Origin: Verticillium longisporum
Lineage: Eukaryota > Ascomycota > Sordariomycetes > Glomerellales > Plectosphaerellaceae
DNA: 64,000 bases
Assembly (NCBI GenBank): GCA_019188255.1
Contig: JAETXT010000008.1
Location: 682,001 to 746,000 of the forward strand
Direction of reading: 5' to 3'
Shown: positions 1-10,552 of the stretch, one piece after another
How positions within the stretch are numbered: the first letter of the stretch is position 1
Layout: each line of letters begins with the position of its first letter
Made by a program: the position numbers and the translations under genes
The notes under the pieces: generated by a model
Database searches by the model: none
Told to the model about the DNA's origin: nothing
Seen by the model: the letters and a program-made list of their open reading frames with translations, nothing else

Positions 1-421
1 GCTGAATGCACGGTGGGCTACAAGTCTGAATGGCGTGCACATTTGTTGAGGCGCTTTGAGGAACCAGAGGCATGGGATGCCTTTGGCGCATTTACCGCGT
101 CCATAGGGCATTAACTCGCAAGGGCTGCATCGGGTAGATTTTGCACTTGTATGGGAATCGTCACAAATGATATCTACTACCGCATCCGACATGACGCTGA
201 TAGATACCCAGATGGTAGGTATGTAGGGCATGTGCAGGCAGGTATTCGCACCCGAGTCTGTCTAATAAGGTACCTTAGGTACTTACAGTACTTGCACAAC
301 AGCCCCACTTCTATGCTGCTGGTAGGTGCAGCCTGAGGTGCAGCCTGGAGGCAGGGACGACCACTGGCCTCTAGCGAGCAGGCGCCCTCATACCTCAGAC
401 CTCAGACCTCACGGAGGTATA
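1..421. other. non-coding flank, no gene seen
   Basis: No convincing coding sequence. The stretch 250-420 is rich in short direct repeats such as taggtac and cctcagac. It ends at the left target duplication (ATA, 419-421) of the inverted-repeat element that follows. Confidence 0.4.
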
Positions 422-604
422 AGCTCAACTGACCATTGGGTATCGACCTGAGCTAACCATTGGGTCCGCTTTTAATTTATACTAAGCCTCTTTAGGAACT
501 GACCTGACTATTAGGGGGTATAAGAATGGGGTGAAAGTATTAAAATAGGCTTACTTAAGATTAGATAATTTCTCTATCTTCGATAATCTATTCCGAATCT
601 ATTC

Positions 605-811
605 TAAATCGATTTAGAATCGATTTAGAATCGATTTAGAATCGATTTAGAATCGATTTAGAATCGATTTAGAATCGATTTAGAATCGATTTAGAATCGA
701 TTTAGAATCGATTTAGAATCGATTTAGAATCGATTTAGAATCGATTTAGAATCGATTTAGAATCGATTTAGAATCGATTTAGAATCGATTTAGAATCGAT
801 TTAGAATCGAT
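605..811. repeat. 11-bp minisatellite, about 18-19 copies
   Basis: Tandem array of the 11-bp unit GATTTAGAATC, essentially perfect through the array. Each unit contains the ATCGAT palindrome across the junction. It lies inside the TIR element, in a very AT-rich stretch. Confidence 0.95.
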
Positions 812-875
812 TATTTTCTAAAAAATTAGGAAAAAATAAAAGCTTTATTATATAGCTTTAATAAGCTAATTATAA

Positions 876-1101
876 TAGATCTAATAGTCTAGCCTTTATA
901 GATTTAATAGTCTAGCCTTTATAGATTTAATAGTTTAGCCTAAGTAGATTTAGTAGTCTAGCCTCAGTAGATTTAGTAGTCTGGCCTCAGTGGATTTAGT
1001 GGTCTGGCCTCAGTGGATTTAGTGGTCTGGCCTCAGTGGATTTAGTGGTCTGGCCTCAGTGGATTTAGTGGTCTGGCCTCAGTGGACTTAGTAGTCTGGC
1101 C
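876..1101. repeat. 23-bp minisatellite, about 10 copies with a base-composition gradient
   Basis: Tandem 23-bp units; the right-hand units read GATTTAGTGGTCTGGCCTCAG plus TG. Copies toward the left progressively carry A for G and T for C (for example AATAGTCTAGCCT against AGTGGTCTGGCCT), giving a gradient of transitions from the inside of the element to the outside. The pattern resembles RIP. Confidence 0.9.
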
Positions 1102-1566
1102 TGGCCTCTATTGTATTAGGTAACCAAGGCACGTGATATTCTAATTCAGCTTTTAATTGCACCCTATAGCACCCCCCAATAGTCAGGCCAGTTCCTAAAG
1201 AGGCTTAGCGTAAATTAAAAGCGGACCTAATGGTCAGCTCAGGTCAATACCCAATGGTCAGTTGAGCTATAGCCTCGACCTCACGTGTTGTCGCTGCACC
1301 TGCCTCAAGGCTCTCGCCCTTCGCGACTCACTTCTGTCAGCTCTCACCAACCCCGCCGCTGGCTGCCTAGGTATCAGCCTGCGAACCTTGACCGCTGTCC
1401 TCGCTATGTGAGCGAGCGAGAGTAAAGGAGCACGCGGCTGCGGCAAACATCCGCCTGTCGACTGTGGTCTCGCTCTTCATCCTGGGCGGTTAACCGCTCG
1501 GGATACCGAATCCCGCATCGCAACCTTGGTACTTTGAACAGCCGACATTCACGAGGTCCAGCCAAC

Positions 1567-2777
1567 ATGGACAACAAAGAGGCAGAAGGCGCTCCAACTG
1601 CGCCCAACATCCTCCGCCTTCCTGCCGAGCTCCAACTCCACATCATCCAACACCTCACTTTCGGCGAGCTCGAGCACCTCCGCCGAACATGTCGCTTCTA
1701 CCGCGCCTTCATCTCCCCGGCCGTTGTCGGCCGCCTCTTTGGCACGGCCCATCGTCTGCAGGCCGCCCTGCTGTCCACCTGCCGCGACTGTCTGCGCACC
1801 GAGGACCCCGTCGCCAGCTCCCCGCCCACGATGCTCTGGGCCGGCGTCGCCAGCGCCGACTGGCCGCTCGCGAGCCGCTGCGTCGTGTGCGCGTTCAAGG
1901 CGCGCGACTTGTACGTCGACGAGCAGATCACCTTTGCCGACTGGACGAGCGCCTACGTCTGTCGGTGGTGTGGCATGCCGGTGCACGTGGGCCAGACCAG
2001 CGACTACACGAGCATGCAGGTCAATGAGTTTCATGTGCCGTGCTGGGACGCCTACAAGAGGGTGCACCACCGGTTCCTGCTCCTCGGTCTGCTGAGCGCC
2101 GGTGTGGCGGTCCTGGCGAGCGCCAGCAGCATGGTGTTGGTGCCGCGCAACCCCAAGATTTTGATCCCCGCCGTGGTGAGTCGTGGACATGTCCCTCGGC
2201 GCGTGATTGTGCTGACTCTCTCTCAAGATCAATCTGGTGTTGGGCTTGCTAGTGTACGTGATCATGTGGTTCCGGACGGACAAGTCGAGGACCTTTCATT
2301 TTGTCGCCGTGATCGACGTAGTCATCGTTGCCATCTGGCTCTCGTCGCTCGTCGAGTTTGGTGCAATGATGCGGAATGACAGGACGGGCACTGTATCAAC
2401 GTTGGATGCCGTGTTTCTGGGCATGCTTCCCATCGGCATTGCAATGTGAGTGCACACCATGCAAACTCGAGGGTACTCGGTCTCTGACATTGCTTAGGAT
2501 CGTCCGGCTAATTGACATCGCTGGCAACATTGTACTTGCGACAGACTACCGACATTGGCAGCGTCAAACACCGAGTACGGGCTGGGTCGAAAGGACGTGG
2601 AGGCCGGTGGAGACATTTCTGGTGCATTTCACCTGGCCCAAGATCACCGAAGCGGAATACCCCTACCGCATGTTGTGGTATGGATTCGGGCGACTGGGGG
2701 GCACTGTCGTTCGGATGAGGCAATCGGAGAAAGACATTGAGATGGGAGGCATACCAGCAAGGCCTGGCAGCGCGTGA
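1567..2777 (+). CDS. F-box protein with C-terminal membrane segments
   Basis: Three exons, 1567-2175, 2228-2445 and 2498-2777, joined by GT-AG introns of 52 bp, give 368 aa. Residues about 16-55 form an F-box (LPAELQLHIIQHL followed by LRRTCRFYRAFI), which in fungi recruits substrates to SCF ubiquitin ligases. The middle carries paired cysteines (CRDC, CVVC, CRWC) that could bind zinc. The C-terminal half has about four hydrophobic spans (FLLLGLLSAGVAVLASASS, INLVLGLLVYVIMWF, FHFVAVIDVVIVAIWL, LDAVFLGMLPIGIAM). Membrane spans encoded by exons 2 and 3 support the splicing. An ATG lies in frame 33 bp upstream (1534); 1567 was chosen because the F-box then sits at the usual N-terminal distance. 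An F-box plus membrane anchor is unusual. Function inferred from the F-box only. Confidence 0.7.
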
Positions 2778-3330
2778 GGCCGGTGGCAAGAGAAGCATCA
2801 TTGTTTGCGCGGTTATGCCGGTATCAGCAAGCATTGAGCTCCGACGCCGTGGGGGTCGGGAATAGCCCCACCAACGCCGCGGCCCCCGAGCCCAGGTTCT
2901 GGGGATACTGGGCGACGTCAACGAATGGGGTGCGCCATCTTTAGGGGCAGCGGTCGGCGAATGTGGGATGCGGGGCAGATCCGAGTGGTGATGCGTCGAA
3001 GGTTTCGCCATCATGGTAGACGACCTCAAGGCCTCCCGAAGAACGCAGGATAAGCGCAAGTTAGCTGCGTGATGACGCGGAAATGCAAGCCGCGTAAATG
3101 ACTGCCTGGGCTCGTATCATCGGATGGCAGCTCACGAGTACGACAAATCACGTCGTTGTCCGGTACATCCGTCCGGCTCCTTAGCTCCTACTCCCCCACT
3201 GGCATCATTGGTTGCTCCCGTTGACGTCAGCTGTAACGCCTGCGTACGTATACCACCCCATCGCCCATCTACGCTTCCACCCATCTCTCAACGTGTTTCC
3301 ATCGTCGTTGTTCCATCGTTACTCGACACC
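2778..3330. other. intergenic, upstream of FAS1 gene
   Basis: No gene seen. The last 90 bp before the FAS1 start are pyrimidine-rich (CCACCCATCTCTC and so on), typical of a fungal 5' leader. An open frame runs upstream of the FAS1 ATG from 3124 but lacks a signal peptide at that start. Confidence 0.4.
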
Positions 3331-4654
3331 ATGAAGTTCATCTCAACCCTGCCGTTCGCGGCCATCGCCGCCGGCATCGTCGTGCCCAGCACCAACGATT
3401 TGAAGGACTGGCAGGATTTCCTCCCTACTAAGGAGTCCATCGCCTCTACCGTAGACTCCATCAAGGAGGACGCCCGGCGCTTGGCCAGCAACGTCGAAGA
3501 TGCCGTAAGCTTTGCCGGCAGCAAGCTCGACAGCTTCGCCTCGTCCATCGAGAAGGCTTTCGAAGAAGAGGCCAGCACTTTCGGTGGCCACAATCACCAC
3601 CACCCTGATACTTCGAACTCGACCATTTATGAGCTCATCTCCAAGAGCGACTATGCCACCAAGTTTTTCCACCTCGTGAATGAGCACGAATCGCTGGTGA
3701 AGCTACTCAACTCGACAGAGGCTAATTACACCGTCTTCATCCCCACTGACGAGGCCTTTGAGCACATCCCCGACCACCACGACAAGAAGCCTTCCAAGGA
3801 ATTTGTCGAGGGTCTCCTCAAGTACCACGTCGGCCTAGGCCTCTACCCCGCCGGCCGCATCCTCGCCACCCACACGATCCCCACGGCCCTCGACGAGCCC
3901 TGGCTCGGCGACCGTCCCCAGCGCCTGCGGATCCGTGTCGGTCTCACGGGCGTGCGCGTCAACTTTTACGACAAGGTCGTCATCGCCAACACATTTGCCA
4001 AGAACGGCGTCATCCACGCCGTCAACCGCATACTCGTCCCGCCGCCCTGGATCGGCCGCGAGCTTATGCTGTTCCCCTCCAAATTCTCGACGCTGCTGCT
4101 GGCGTACGAGAAGACGCGCTTTACCGACTTTATCAATCACGTCGAGATGAAGGGTGCCACCGTCTTCGCCCTCCAACACGGCCTTTGACCGCCTCGGCCC
4201 CGGCGCCAACGCCTTCCTCTTCAACTCGGAGAAGGGGCTCAAGTACCTCAAGGCGCTGCTCAAGTACCACGTCGTCGCCAACGAGACGCTGTACAGCGAC
4301 CACTACTACAAGCACGACCAGGGCGAAGAGGAGGAGGTCGCCGGCGACGACGACGGCGGCGTCGAGGCCGAGGGCGTCAAGCACTACCACGTCGACCTGC
4401 CCAGTCTGCTCGACGAGAAGAGCATCGCCGTCGACATTACGCGCTGGGGCGGCTTCATCGACCTCAAGGTCAACGGCTACATCCACGTGTCCGTCTCGGA
4501 CGCTGTGGCCAAGAACGGCGTCGTGCACGTCGTCGACAGCGTGCTGCTGCCGCACCGCAAGCCTGGCGGCGATGCCGAGGTGGATGTCGAGGAGCTCAAG
4601 GCCATGCTCGCGCCTTTTGTGGAGGAGGCCGAGAACGAGTGGAATGAACTGTAG
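3331..4654 (+). CDS. secreted fasciclin (FAS1) domain protein, frame break at 4168-4174
   Basis: The start at 3331 gives a classic signal peptide (MKFISTLPFAAIAAGIVV). A helical linker follows, then two FAS1 domains: the first around residues 95-240 (YTVFIPTDEAFEHI, NGVIHAVNRILVPP), the second around 245-420 (NTAFDRLGPGANAFLF, NGVVHVVDSVLLP). FAS1 proteins are extracellular or wall-attached adhesion-type proteins. Frame 1 stops at 4188; the second half of FAS1 domain 2 continues in the next frame from 4172. The break falls at GCC-CTCC where ATVFAPSNTAFD would need GCC-CCC-TCC, so two C bases appear to be missing. With that repaired the protein is about 441 aa. No splice signals explain the shift. 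Several other genes here have the same type of G/C-run defect, so an assembly error is favoured over real decay. Confidence 0.75.
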
Positions 4655-5250
4655 ATAGTCCGCAGTCGACTCTTGCCGGTACAATTACTCTTCAATGCTG
4701 TATTCAAAGGATGTCAGAGTCGCGTGCCTTTTGTGTGTTGCCAGGTTTCGCGAGTGGTAGTTCATGGTATGGTATGGCCATGCTAGCCAGTCAGCGCTTT
4801 CAAACGTGGCTGATCGGGCTAAACATAGTTGTTGACGTTCATTGAAGGACCACGGAAGAGCAACAAGGTACACAGCTAGGGGTGAAGCGCCTCGATTGCG
4901 ATTGCTTGGTACATGTCAAAGCCGCCTTTATCGTGACTGGCCGACCAACGTCCGGAGATTTTCAGTGCCAAACCATGTGACTATGTGGTTGGAGAGTTAT
5001 GGAAGATTTTCTGATCTGTCACTATACATCCATCACGGGCGATAGATACAATGGAAATACAGCGTACATACGACAAGCCTCCCACGCCTCAAGATCCTGT
5101 TGGGTAGTTCAGCCCTAACCACCCCCGCCCCCCCTCTTCCCTCCTCGTCCATCCTCCCTCTTCCTCCTCCTCCCCCTCCCCTCCTCCTCCTTTCCCCTTT
5201 CCCCTTTCCCCCTTTTCTCCCTCAAGTTCCCATGTGAACCATGAGTAGCA
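4655..5250. other. intergenic with polypyrimidine tract
   Basis: No gene. Positions 5117-5223 are an almost pure C/T tract (ccctcttcctcc and similar) lying just past the stop of the minus-strand gene that ends at 5251, in its 3' flank. It could form triplex or purine-rich transcript on the minus strand. Confidence 0.5.
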
Positions 5251-5984
5251 TCACTGCTCAGTGGCACGAAGGTAGGCAGCAACCTCCTTGCTAAAGATGC
5301 CACGCGCAGCAAGCTCGTCGGCAGACTCAACAATCCATGTCGGGCAGTCCCGTTGTATGACCTTCGTGCCAGCCCTGGCCTAGACGTACTTGGTCAGCTT
5401 GCATGTCTGTGGACTGTGTTGCGCACTGCGAGGTCACAAAGCCTCACCAAGGGCACAGCACCGGGATACGGGGGAGAAAGTTGCAAGCTTACTCTGTCAC
5501 CTGAGGCATTCAAAGATTTTCCCGGGACCTTGACTTGGTACGGACAGGTCTCAAAGCGGCTGATTGGTGTGCCATCGACGCTAGAGTTCCCATTGTCGAA
5601 CATTGCCTTCTGCTCGGCTTCGCTAGCCTCGATCCATTGCAGCGAGACTGTAGCGGCGGGAAGAGTAGTAGTTGCATCAAAGTCATGGTTTCGTTTGATC
5701 TCGAATTTGAACCCATTATTCACATCGCCAGTAGCGTGGATTTGGATACCCACGCTATCGTCGGTTTTCGAGGGAATCCAGTACGCCCAGTGGTCTTTAA
5801 AGGGCGCGCCGTTAAAAATCACTAGCTGGACGAGAAAAGCACCAGCGGGATTCTGGGGGGTCACCACCGCCGGTGGCTTGGGGGCCGGAGGTGGGGTGTT
5901 GGCTTTTATCTCAACTGGCGGAAGCGGCGGCGGAGGAGGAGGTGGTGGAGGAGCCCCACCGGCGGCGGCCTTCTGAATGTTCAT
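5251..5984 (-). CDS. proline-rich small protein of unknown function
   Basis: Two exons on the minus strand, 5984-5493 and 5379-5251, separated by a 113-bp intron (GTAAGC to CTAG), give 206 aa. The downstream exon keeps the frame and ends after ELAARGIFSKEVAAYLRATEQ-type sequence, which reads as real protein. Residues 11-40 contain a polyproline run (nine P), then a globular part with FLVQLVIFNGAPF, HWAYWIPS and IQIHATGDV. There is no signal peptide and no membrane span. The HWAYWIPS and GDV motifs recall a widespread fungal family of small uncharacterised proteins, but I cannot name a domain safely. The polyproline stretch may bind WW, SH3 or profilin partners. Confidence 0.65.
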
Positions 5985-6621
5985 CTTGGGACCGGTGAAG
6001 GGTAGATAGTTGGTTTCTTGCTCTGAAAACTGGAATGGGCGAAGAAGTCGAGCTCGAAATTGTAAGATGATAAAAACGCCAATCGCCAAAGACTCGGAGC
6101 TGAGCAAGGTGAACCGAGAGATGTGTCACGATGGAGAAGCTGCAGAGCTTTATAAGGTTGTTCCTTCTCTTCTTGTTGGGTGTCTTTGAGCCTACTCCGA
6201 CCAAAATCGACGGAGCTGTACGCGCTAGGCAGTTGACCCCAGAAGCAAAGCATGCGATGAGCTGTTTATGGTTCTGATCAGTTGGCAACTCCTAAAGACC
6301 CGCGCTGGTCGTCGTTTATTGGACAAGAGGTAGCAATTACCCGCACCTATGCAGGTGCTTGGAACATGATGCCGCTACACGAGCGCGATACCCAAGTTGT
6401 GGTGCTGGACTATGCGTAGACAAATCACGATGCATAGGTTCCTGCTGGGGACCAACAGAATCAGATATCTCGTCGTGGATTGGCAATTACCAGGCCGCCG
6501 AAGGGGCACACAGGTTTAAGCCTTTACAGGGATAGCACGTGATTCTCTTCAACCGCCACTCCTTCCCAGCCACCATCCGCCCTTTCTGCAACCAACACTG
6601 AATGGGAGTGCCTGCTACTTT
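5985..6621. other. intergenic between divergent loci
   Basis: Holds the promoter of the proline-rich gene (CTTATAAAG-type sequence on the minus strand near 6150) and the upstream flank of the APH remnant. No further gene seen. Confidence 0.35.
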
Positions 6622-7465
6622 GTGGAGTGCCTGCACTTTGTGTCAACATCATCCCGCCCCGACGGCCTCAAGATCACGCCCCTCGTTCTCGATACGCAGC
6701 AAATGAAAATCTTCCCTGAATCGAGCTTTTTCAAGGAGCGTCGGGCCAGTGACCTTCCAACGCCGGCAGCGGTCAGGGCCATCAACAGAGCGTCAGGCGA
6801 TCGTCGGGCATCAAAGTTCACCCGTCCCCCGCCTGTAAGAAGGGGTTCATCTACATGTCGCTCATAGAGGGCGATACCTTAGAACAGAGGTGGATTGACC
6901 TGAATGAAATTGAGAGGCAAGCCATCTGTGCAGAGCTGAAGCCCATGGTCAAGGCATGGAGGGGTCTGAAGCAAGACGGCCAAGAGCCTTATGTTGGTGA
7001 GCAACAACCTCAAATGTCAGCGACATGCCTAACATGACTTCTTTCCTACCAGGTAGCATCGGCAAGAGACCATTGAGAGATATTTTCCTCGTGTCCCGCC
7101 CAGAGCTCGTGGGACCATTCCAAGGCGTCAGCGCTGTCCAGCAGTTTCAAGATGTCTGCGGCATCGATATTAGTCGCGAGGTCCCCATTGTGTTTTCCCA
7201 TTGCGACCTGGTCCCGCCGAATGTGCTCTTGTCACGAGGGCCCAACCCAAAGGTGGCAGCTGTCATTGACTGGGCCCAGTCAGGATGGTATCCCTCGTAC
7301 TGGGAGTATTGCAAGGCGCGACGGGTAGATCTGAATCCGAAATCATTCAGCAGGGCTCTGTTGGAGGAATGGCGGGAAAAGTACATGCCCTTGTTCATTG
7401 ATCCTGTGGATGACGAGACGTATTACCATCCTTGGCTGTGGTTTGTTTTGTCAAAGGGGATCTAA
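6622..7465 (+). pseudogene. APH-family kinase with N-lobe deletion
   Basis: A phosphotransferase-enzyme (APH) family gene. The start of the N-lobe is readable at 6622-6835 (ERRASDLPTPAAVRAINRAS, then FTRPPPV). The sequence then jumps straight to KGFIYMSLIEGDTL in another frame near 6840. About 50 residues that in relatives hold the ATP-binding lysine are absent. From 6855 the C-lobe is open over two exons (6855-6996 and 7053-7465, 56-bp intron) for 184 aa. It keeps the catalytic loop HCDLVPPNVLL, the metal-binding IDWAQSGW and the C-terminal TYYHPWLWFVLSKGI. The active-site residues survive but the N-lobe is broken, so activity is unlikely. GTAAGA at the junction looks like a splice donor, but no later exon supplies the missing part. 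Confidence 0.7.
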
Positions 7466-7984
7466 TTCAAATTGAAGAGGTACCTAGTTACTCATGGAAT
7501 ATGGAATGGTCGCAGGCCGGACTCAAAAGGAAGCCGACTTTGAGCTTGAAATGTATTCATAGCTTTGTCGAGCATTCGAAAGGTCTTCTGACAGCCTAAT
7601 AACAAAGGGGATGGCGAAAGAGCTGTTGGCGTTTAGCACATCAGCTGTTTATACGCCGTTACGTGATGTGAAATTAAATTCAACGTCTTTCAAGAAGCAC
7701 ATGCACATCTGCACACCACTGGCAAATGGTGCAACGTACACTGATCACGACTAGCAACAAATACAGGAAGCCGCATCGCTCGACAGATACCAATTTACAA
7801 GGAAAGGCTTGACAGGAGTAAGAGGCAATCTATGTTAGCTGGACAGGAGTCAGAGACAAATACCGTACAACTCAGAGTCATTACGCAGTTCTATTCAAGT
7901 GTTCTGCCTATGCGATAGGAAGAAGATGAGAAAAACCCAGCCGCAGCAGCCGACGGGGTATCAAAAAACGTCTGACAAGATTTG
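7466..7984. other. intergenic, no gene seen
   Basis: Modest AT-rich sequence between two decayed genes. No open frame of note and no RNA gene recognised. Confidence 0.35.
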
Positions 7985-8480
7985 GACGTGTCCAAGCCGT
8001 CTACATGCGCCAGTGCGCATTCTGCAAGGAGGCCTTCAAGGCCAAGTATGACTGACAGCGCCATGAGCGATCCATCTATAGCTTGAAGAATGGGTCTGCT
8101 CGCCCAAGGGACCAGTCGAGATGCACCCTGACAAAGGTGCACCCTGCGTCTATTGTGGTATGACGGATTCCAGTCAGACGCACCTCATCACCCACAACTA
8201 CAGAGTCTGTTATGAAAAGACGGGTGACGAACGGACATTCCACTGCAAAGACCACCTACGGCAGCACCTTAAGTTAGAGCACAACACAAGGTTCTCAATA
8301 TGGCCCACGGAGGCCTGGAAGGTCATCACCAAGGAGATCCGGCCCTGTTGCGGGTTTTGTGGAAATGCGCTTGATTCTTGAGCTAGTAGATCCAGTTACC
8401 TGGCCCAGCACTTTAAAGACGGCGTACTATAGCGCGATCACGGGCTGCTGGCGGCTGAGCTGGAACCGTCACTTATTTAA
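7985..8480 (+). pseudogene. relic of a C2H2 zinc-finger gene
   Basis: Reading through stops gives a typical fungal multi-finger protein fragment: CAFCKEAFKAKYD-stop-QRHERSI near 8009-8072, then CSPKGPVEMHPDKGAPCVYCGM, FHCKDHLRQHLKLEHN, CCGFCG, and after another stop SYLAQHFKDGVL to about 8430. At least two stops sit where relatives carry tryptophan (KYDW, DSW; TGG to TGA), and a one-base frame shift occurs near 8080. The longest clean piece is 8121-8381 (86 aa). The gene lacks its N-terminus and any activation domain and appears dead. Confidence 0.6.
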
Positions 8481-8481
8481 C

Positions 8482-8845
8482 GCGAGGAAATTGGTCGACG
8501 AGGCATCTGACCTGGCAGTAGTCGGTTGAATGACTCTGGATTGTGTCTCCGAAATACAGACCTACTTCTCCAGCAGGTGGCTGTTGTTGGACCCAACATG
8601 AGCTTGCATTTGGGCTGATTTTGCCATCGGTGGATTCTGTGGATGTCACATCGTCTTGGAAGATTCAGAAATCAGAAGACCTCCGCCACTTTGACAGTTC
8701 ATTCGCATTTAGTCATGTTCAATTCCGCTCACTTTCGCTCACGCGAAGTCCGTTGGAGGAAAGCTCATGGGCCGTCTGGGTTTCTACAAACGAATGCAAC
8801 CCGCCGTCATCGATACAAATTCTGTTCGTTTCGAGAGACCCAAGT
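8482..8845. other. 3' flank of P450, no gene seen
   Basis: Short convergent spacer between the zinc-finger relic and the P450 stop. The open frame on the plus strand here is the complement of P450 exon 3 plus spacer. Confidence 0.35.
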
Positions 8846-10552
8846 TTAGCTGTCAACAGGCTCAAAACGCAGTGTCAGGCTCTCGCCAGTCGGCCGCGCG
8901 GTATACGCATCTTCCTGTGTGATCCCAGCATCATCGACAACAAAGGTGCGAAAATGGGTGTACATCGCGGCGAGAATGTACTTCATTTCTAGTGAGGCAT
9001 GATCAGCATCGTATCATTTTTCAGTCGAGTTCTAACGAACCTACCGTTCATGGCAAAGTTGGAGCCCAGGCACATCCGGCCGCCGCTGCCGAATGCCCAG
9101 AATCGGCGGAGCATCTCCCGCTTCTGGACGTCCTCGACGAGCCACCGTGTGGGCGCCCAGTCCTCTGGGTCCGGGAACGCCGCCTCATCGCGGTGGAGCG
9201 TGTGCGCGAGACAGGCTACCCGGACATCACCGGGGATCGTGAAACCGGCGATACGGCAACCGGTTGGAGGTGTTCGGCGCGGCTCGGGCCCGGGAATCGG
9301 CGCGTGCAGGCGCAGGGTCTCCATCACGACGGCATGGAGGAGGGGTAGAGCGTCCAGGGCTTTGGAGTCGGGAACCGTGCTGCCTTTTTCCAATGACGGC
9401 GGTGGGAAAGAGTGCAGCGTCAGCAGCTCTGCGCGTAGCTCATCCTGAAGTCGAGAGGACCGCGAGAGGTGCCATGCCGCATACGTGAGAGCGATGCCGG
9501 CTGTCTCCTGGCCAGCGAGGAGGTGGTCCATGACCTCCGACGCAACAGCGTCACGGCGTTGCGAGATGCTCGTCGTGAACAGGAGACTGTCCTCGCCGGC
9601 CGTGCGCGCCTCCCGGTCAATCCAGGCGTTGAGGGCGTCGAGAACGACGGCCTCGTCCGCCTCGTCTCGGTCTTCGGCCCCGGCATCAGCCGTTTGCGCC
9701 CGCCGCTGCGCCTCATCGCACATCGTCCGATTCCAGATATTCAGCTGGGCGTTAGCCCTGTCCACCCAGCGTGGATACGGCGAGAGACCCAGCCATCGCC
9801 GACACACCCGCGTCAGGACCGGCAGCTCCTGCGGCCAAAAGCCGTGCTCGGCGCGGGCGAGATACAGCGCCAACCACGGATCGCGTTCATCGGCGCGGCG
9901 CACAAAGTCTGTCCCGCCGGCGAGGTCAAAGACGTAGGCTGCAATGAGGTCCATGGCGCAGGCGAGAAAAACGGGAAACACGTCGACGCCGGTACTCGAA
10001 GATGCCGGCTCTGCGCGCAGCAACGGCAGCAGCCGGTCCTGCACGACGGCGGTTGTCTGGGCCTTGGCGGCACGAGAGGCGTGAATGAAGGACTTGGAGT
10101 ATACGTTTGACACGGCTCGCTTGCGGAGGGAGTGAGGGCGAGAGGAGAGGGTCGAGAACATGTTGTCGATGCTGTCACTGGTCAGTCTTCTTACTGTCTC
10201 GCTGGCTTGATCCGTATCTCGTCTCACCCATAATTGCTGAACACGCTATACCCGGGTCTTTTTCAAAGCCGCCCTGGTAGATGACTCTCAGTCCGTCGAT
10301 GCCGTCGATGCTGACGTCCTTGGGCCCGATGCGCACGACAGGGCCCAGCCGGCGATGCGCCTCAAGTAGCGTACTGTTCTCACGGCGGTTCCACCTCACA
10401 GCGAGGATCCAGAGAGGGGCATAGTGGCACGACCAGTGCGCCGCAGGTATCTTGGCGAGTGGAGAGACGAATCCGGGGTTGATGATGGCGTAGTACACCA
10501 CGAGGACAACGAAGGCTGACGCTGCTGCGGAGATGATGGTGATTATAGCCAT
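8846..10552 (-). CDS. cytochrome P450 monooxygenase, frame break in exon 1
   Basis: Minus-strand exons 10552-10228, 10177-9045 and 8988-8846, introns of 50 and 56 bp with GT-AG ends, about 533 aa once the break is allowed for. The N-terminus is a membrane anchor (IITIISAAASAFVVLVVYYA), placing it on the ER. Landmarks in order are the I-helix LLAGQETAGIALTYAAWHLS, the ExxR motif METLRLHAPIP, PDPEDWAPTRW, and the heme loop FGSGGRMCLG with the ligand cysteine near residue 478. Exon 3 supplies the last 46 residues, ending TLRFEPVDS. Exon 1 is one base short: the GGGCCC-type run at 10251-10256 must gain a base for YSVFSNYG to be in frame before the intron. This is probably a homopolymer error. Substrate unknown; no secondary-metabolite backbone gene is visible beside it. 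Confidence 0.8.

Larger units (their letters stand above)
422..1268. mobile_element. 847-bp element with 98-bp terminal inverted repeats
   Basis: Positions 422-519 and 1171-1268 are inverted copies of each other (roughly 90 percent identical by eye), both ending in AGCTCAACTGACCATTGGGT at the outside. ATA directly flanks both ends (419-421, 1269-1271), compatible with a target duplication of ATA or TA. The interior has no open reading frame and is filled by an 11-bp array and a 23-bp array. This looks like a non-autonomous DNA element (MITE or foldback type). No transposase family can be assigned from sequence alone. Differences between the two TIR copies are largely transitions. Confidence 0.8.

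Noticed and set aside
608..811. CRISPR-like or telomeric array
   Set aside because: Units are contiguous 11-bp copies with no spacers and not telomere sequence.
6835..6850. GTAAGA as intron donor in the APH gene
   Set aside because: A donor here would need a later exon with the missing N-lobe residues; none exists before the GFIYMSL block.
7985..8480. RIP as cause of the zinc-finger stops
   Set aside because: The two TGG-to-TGA changes do not fall in CpA context on either strand, so ordinary decay is as likely.
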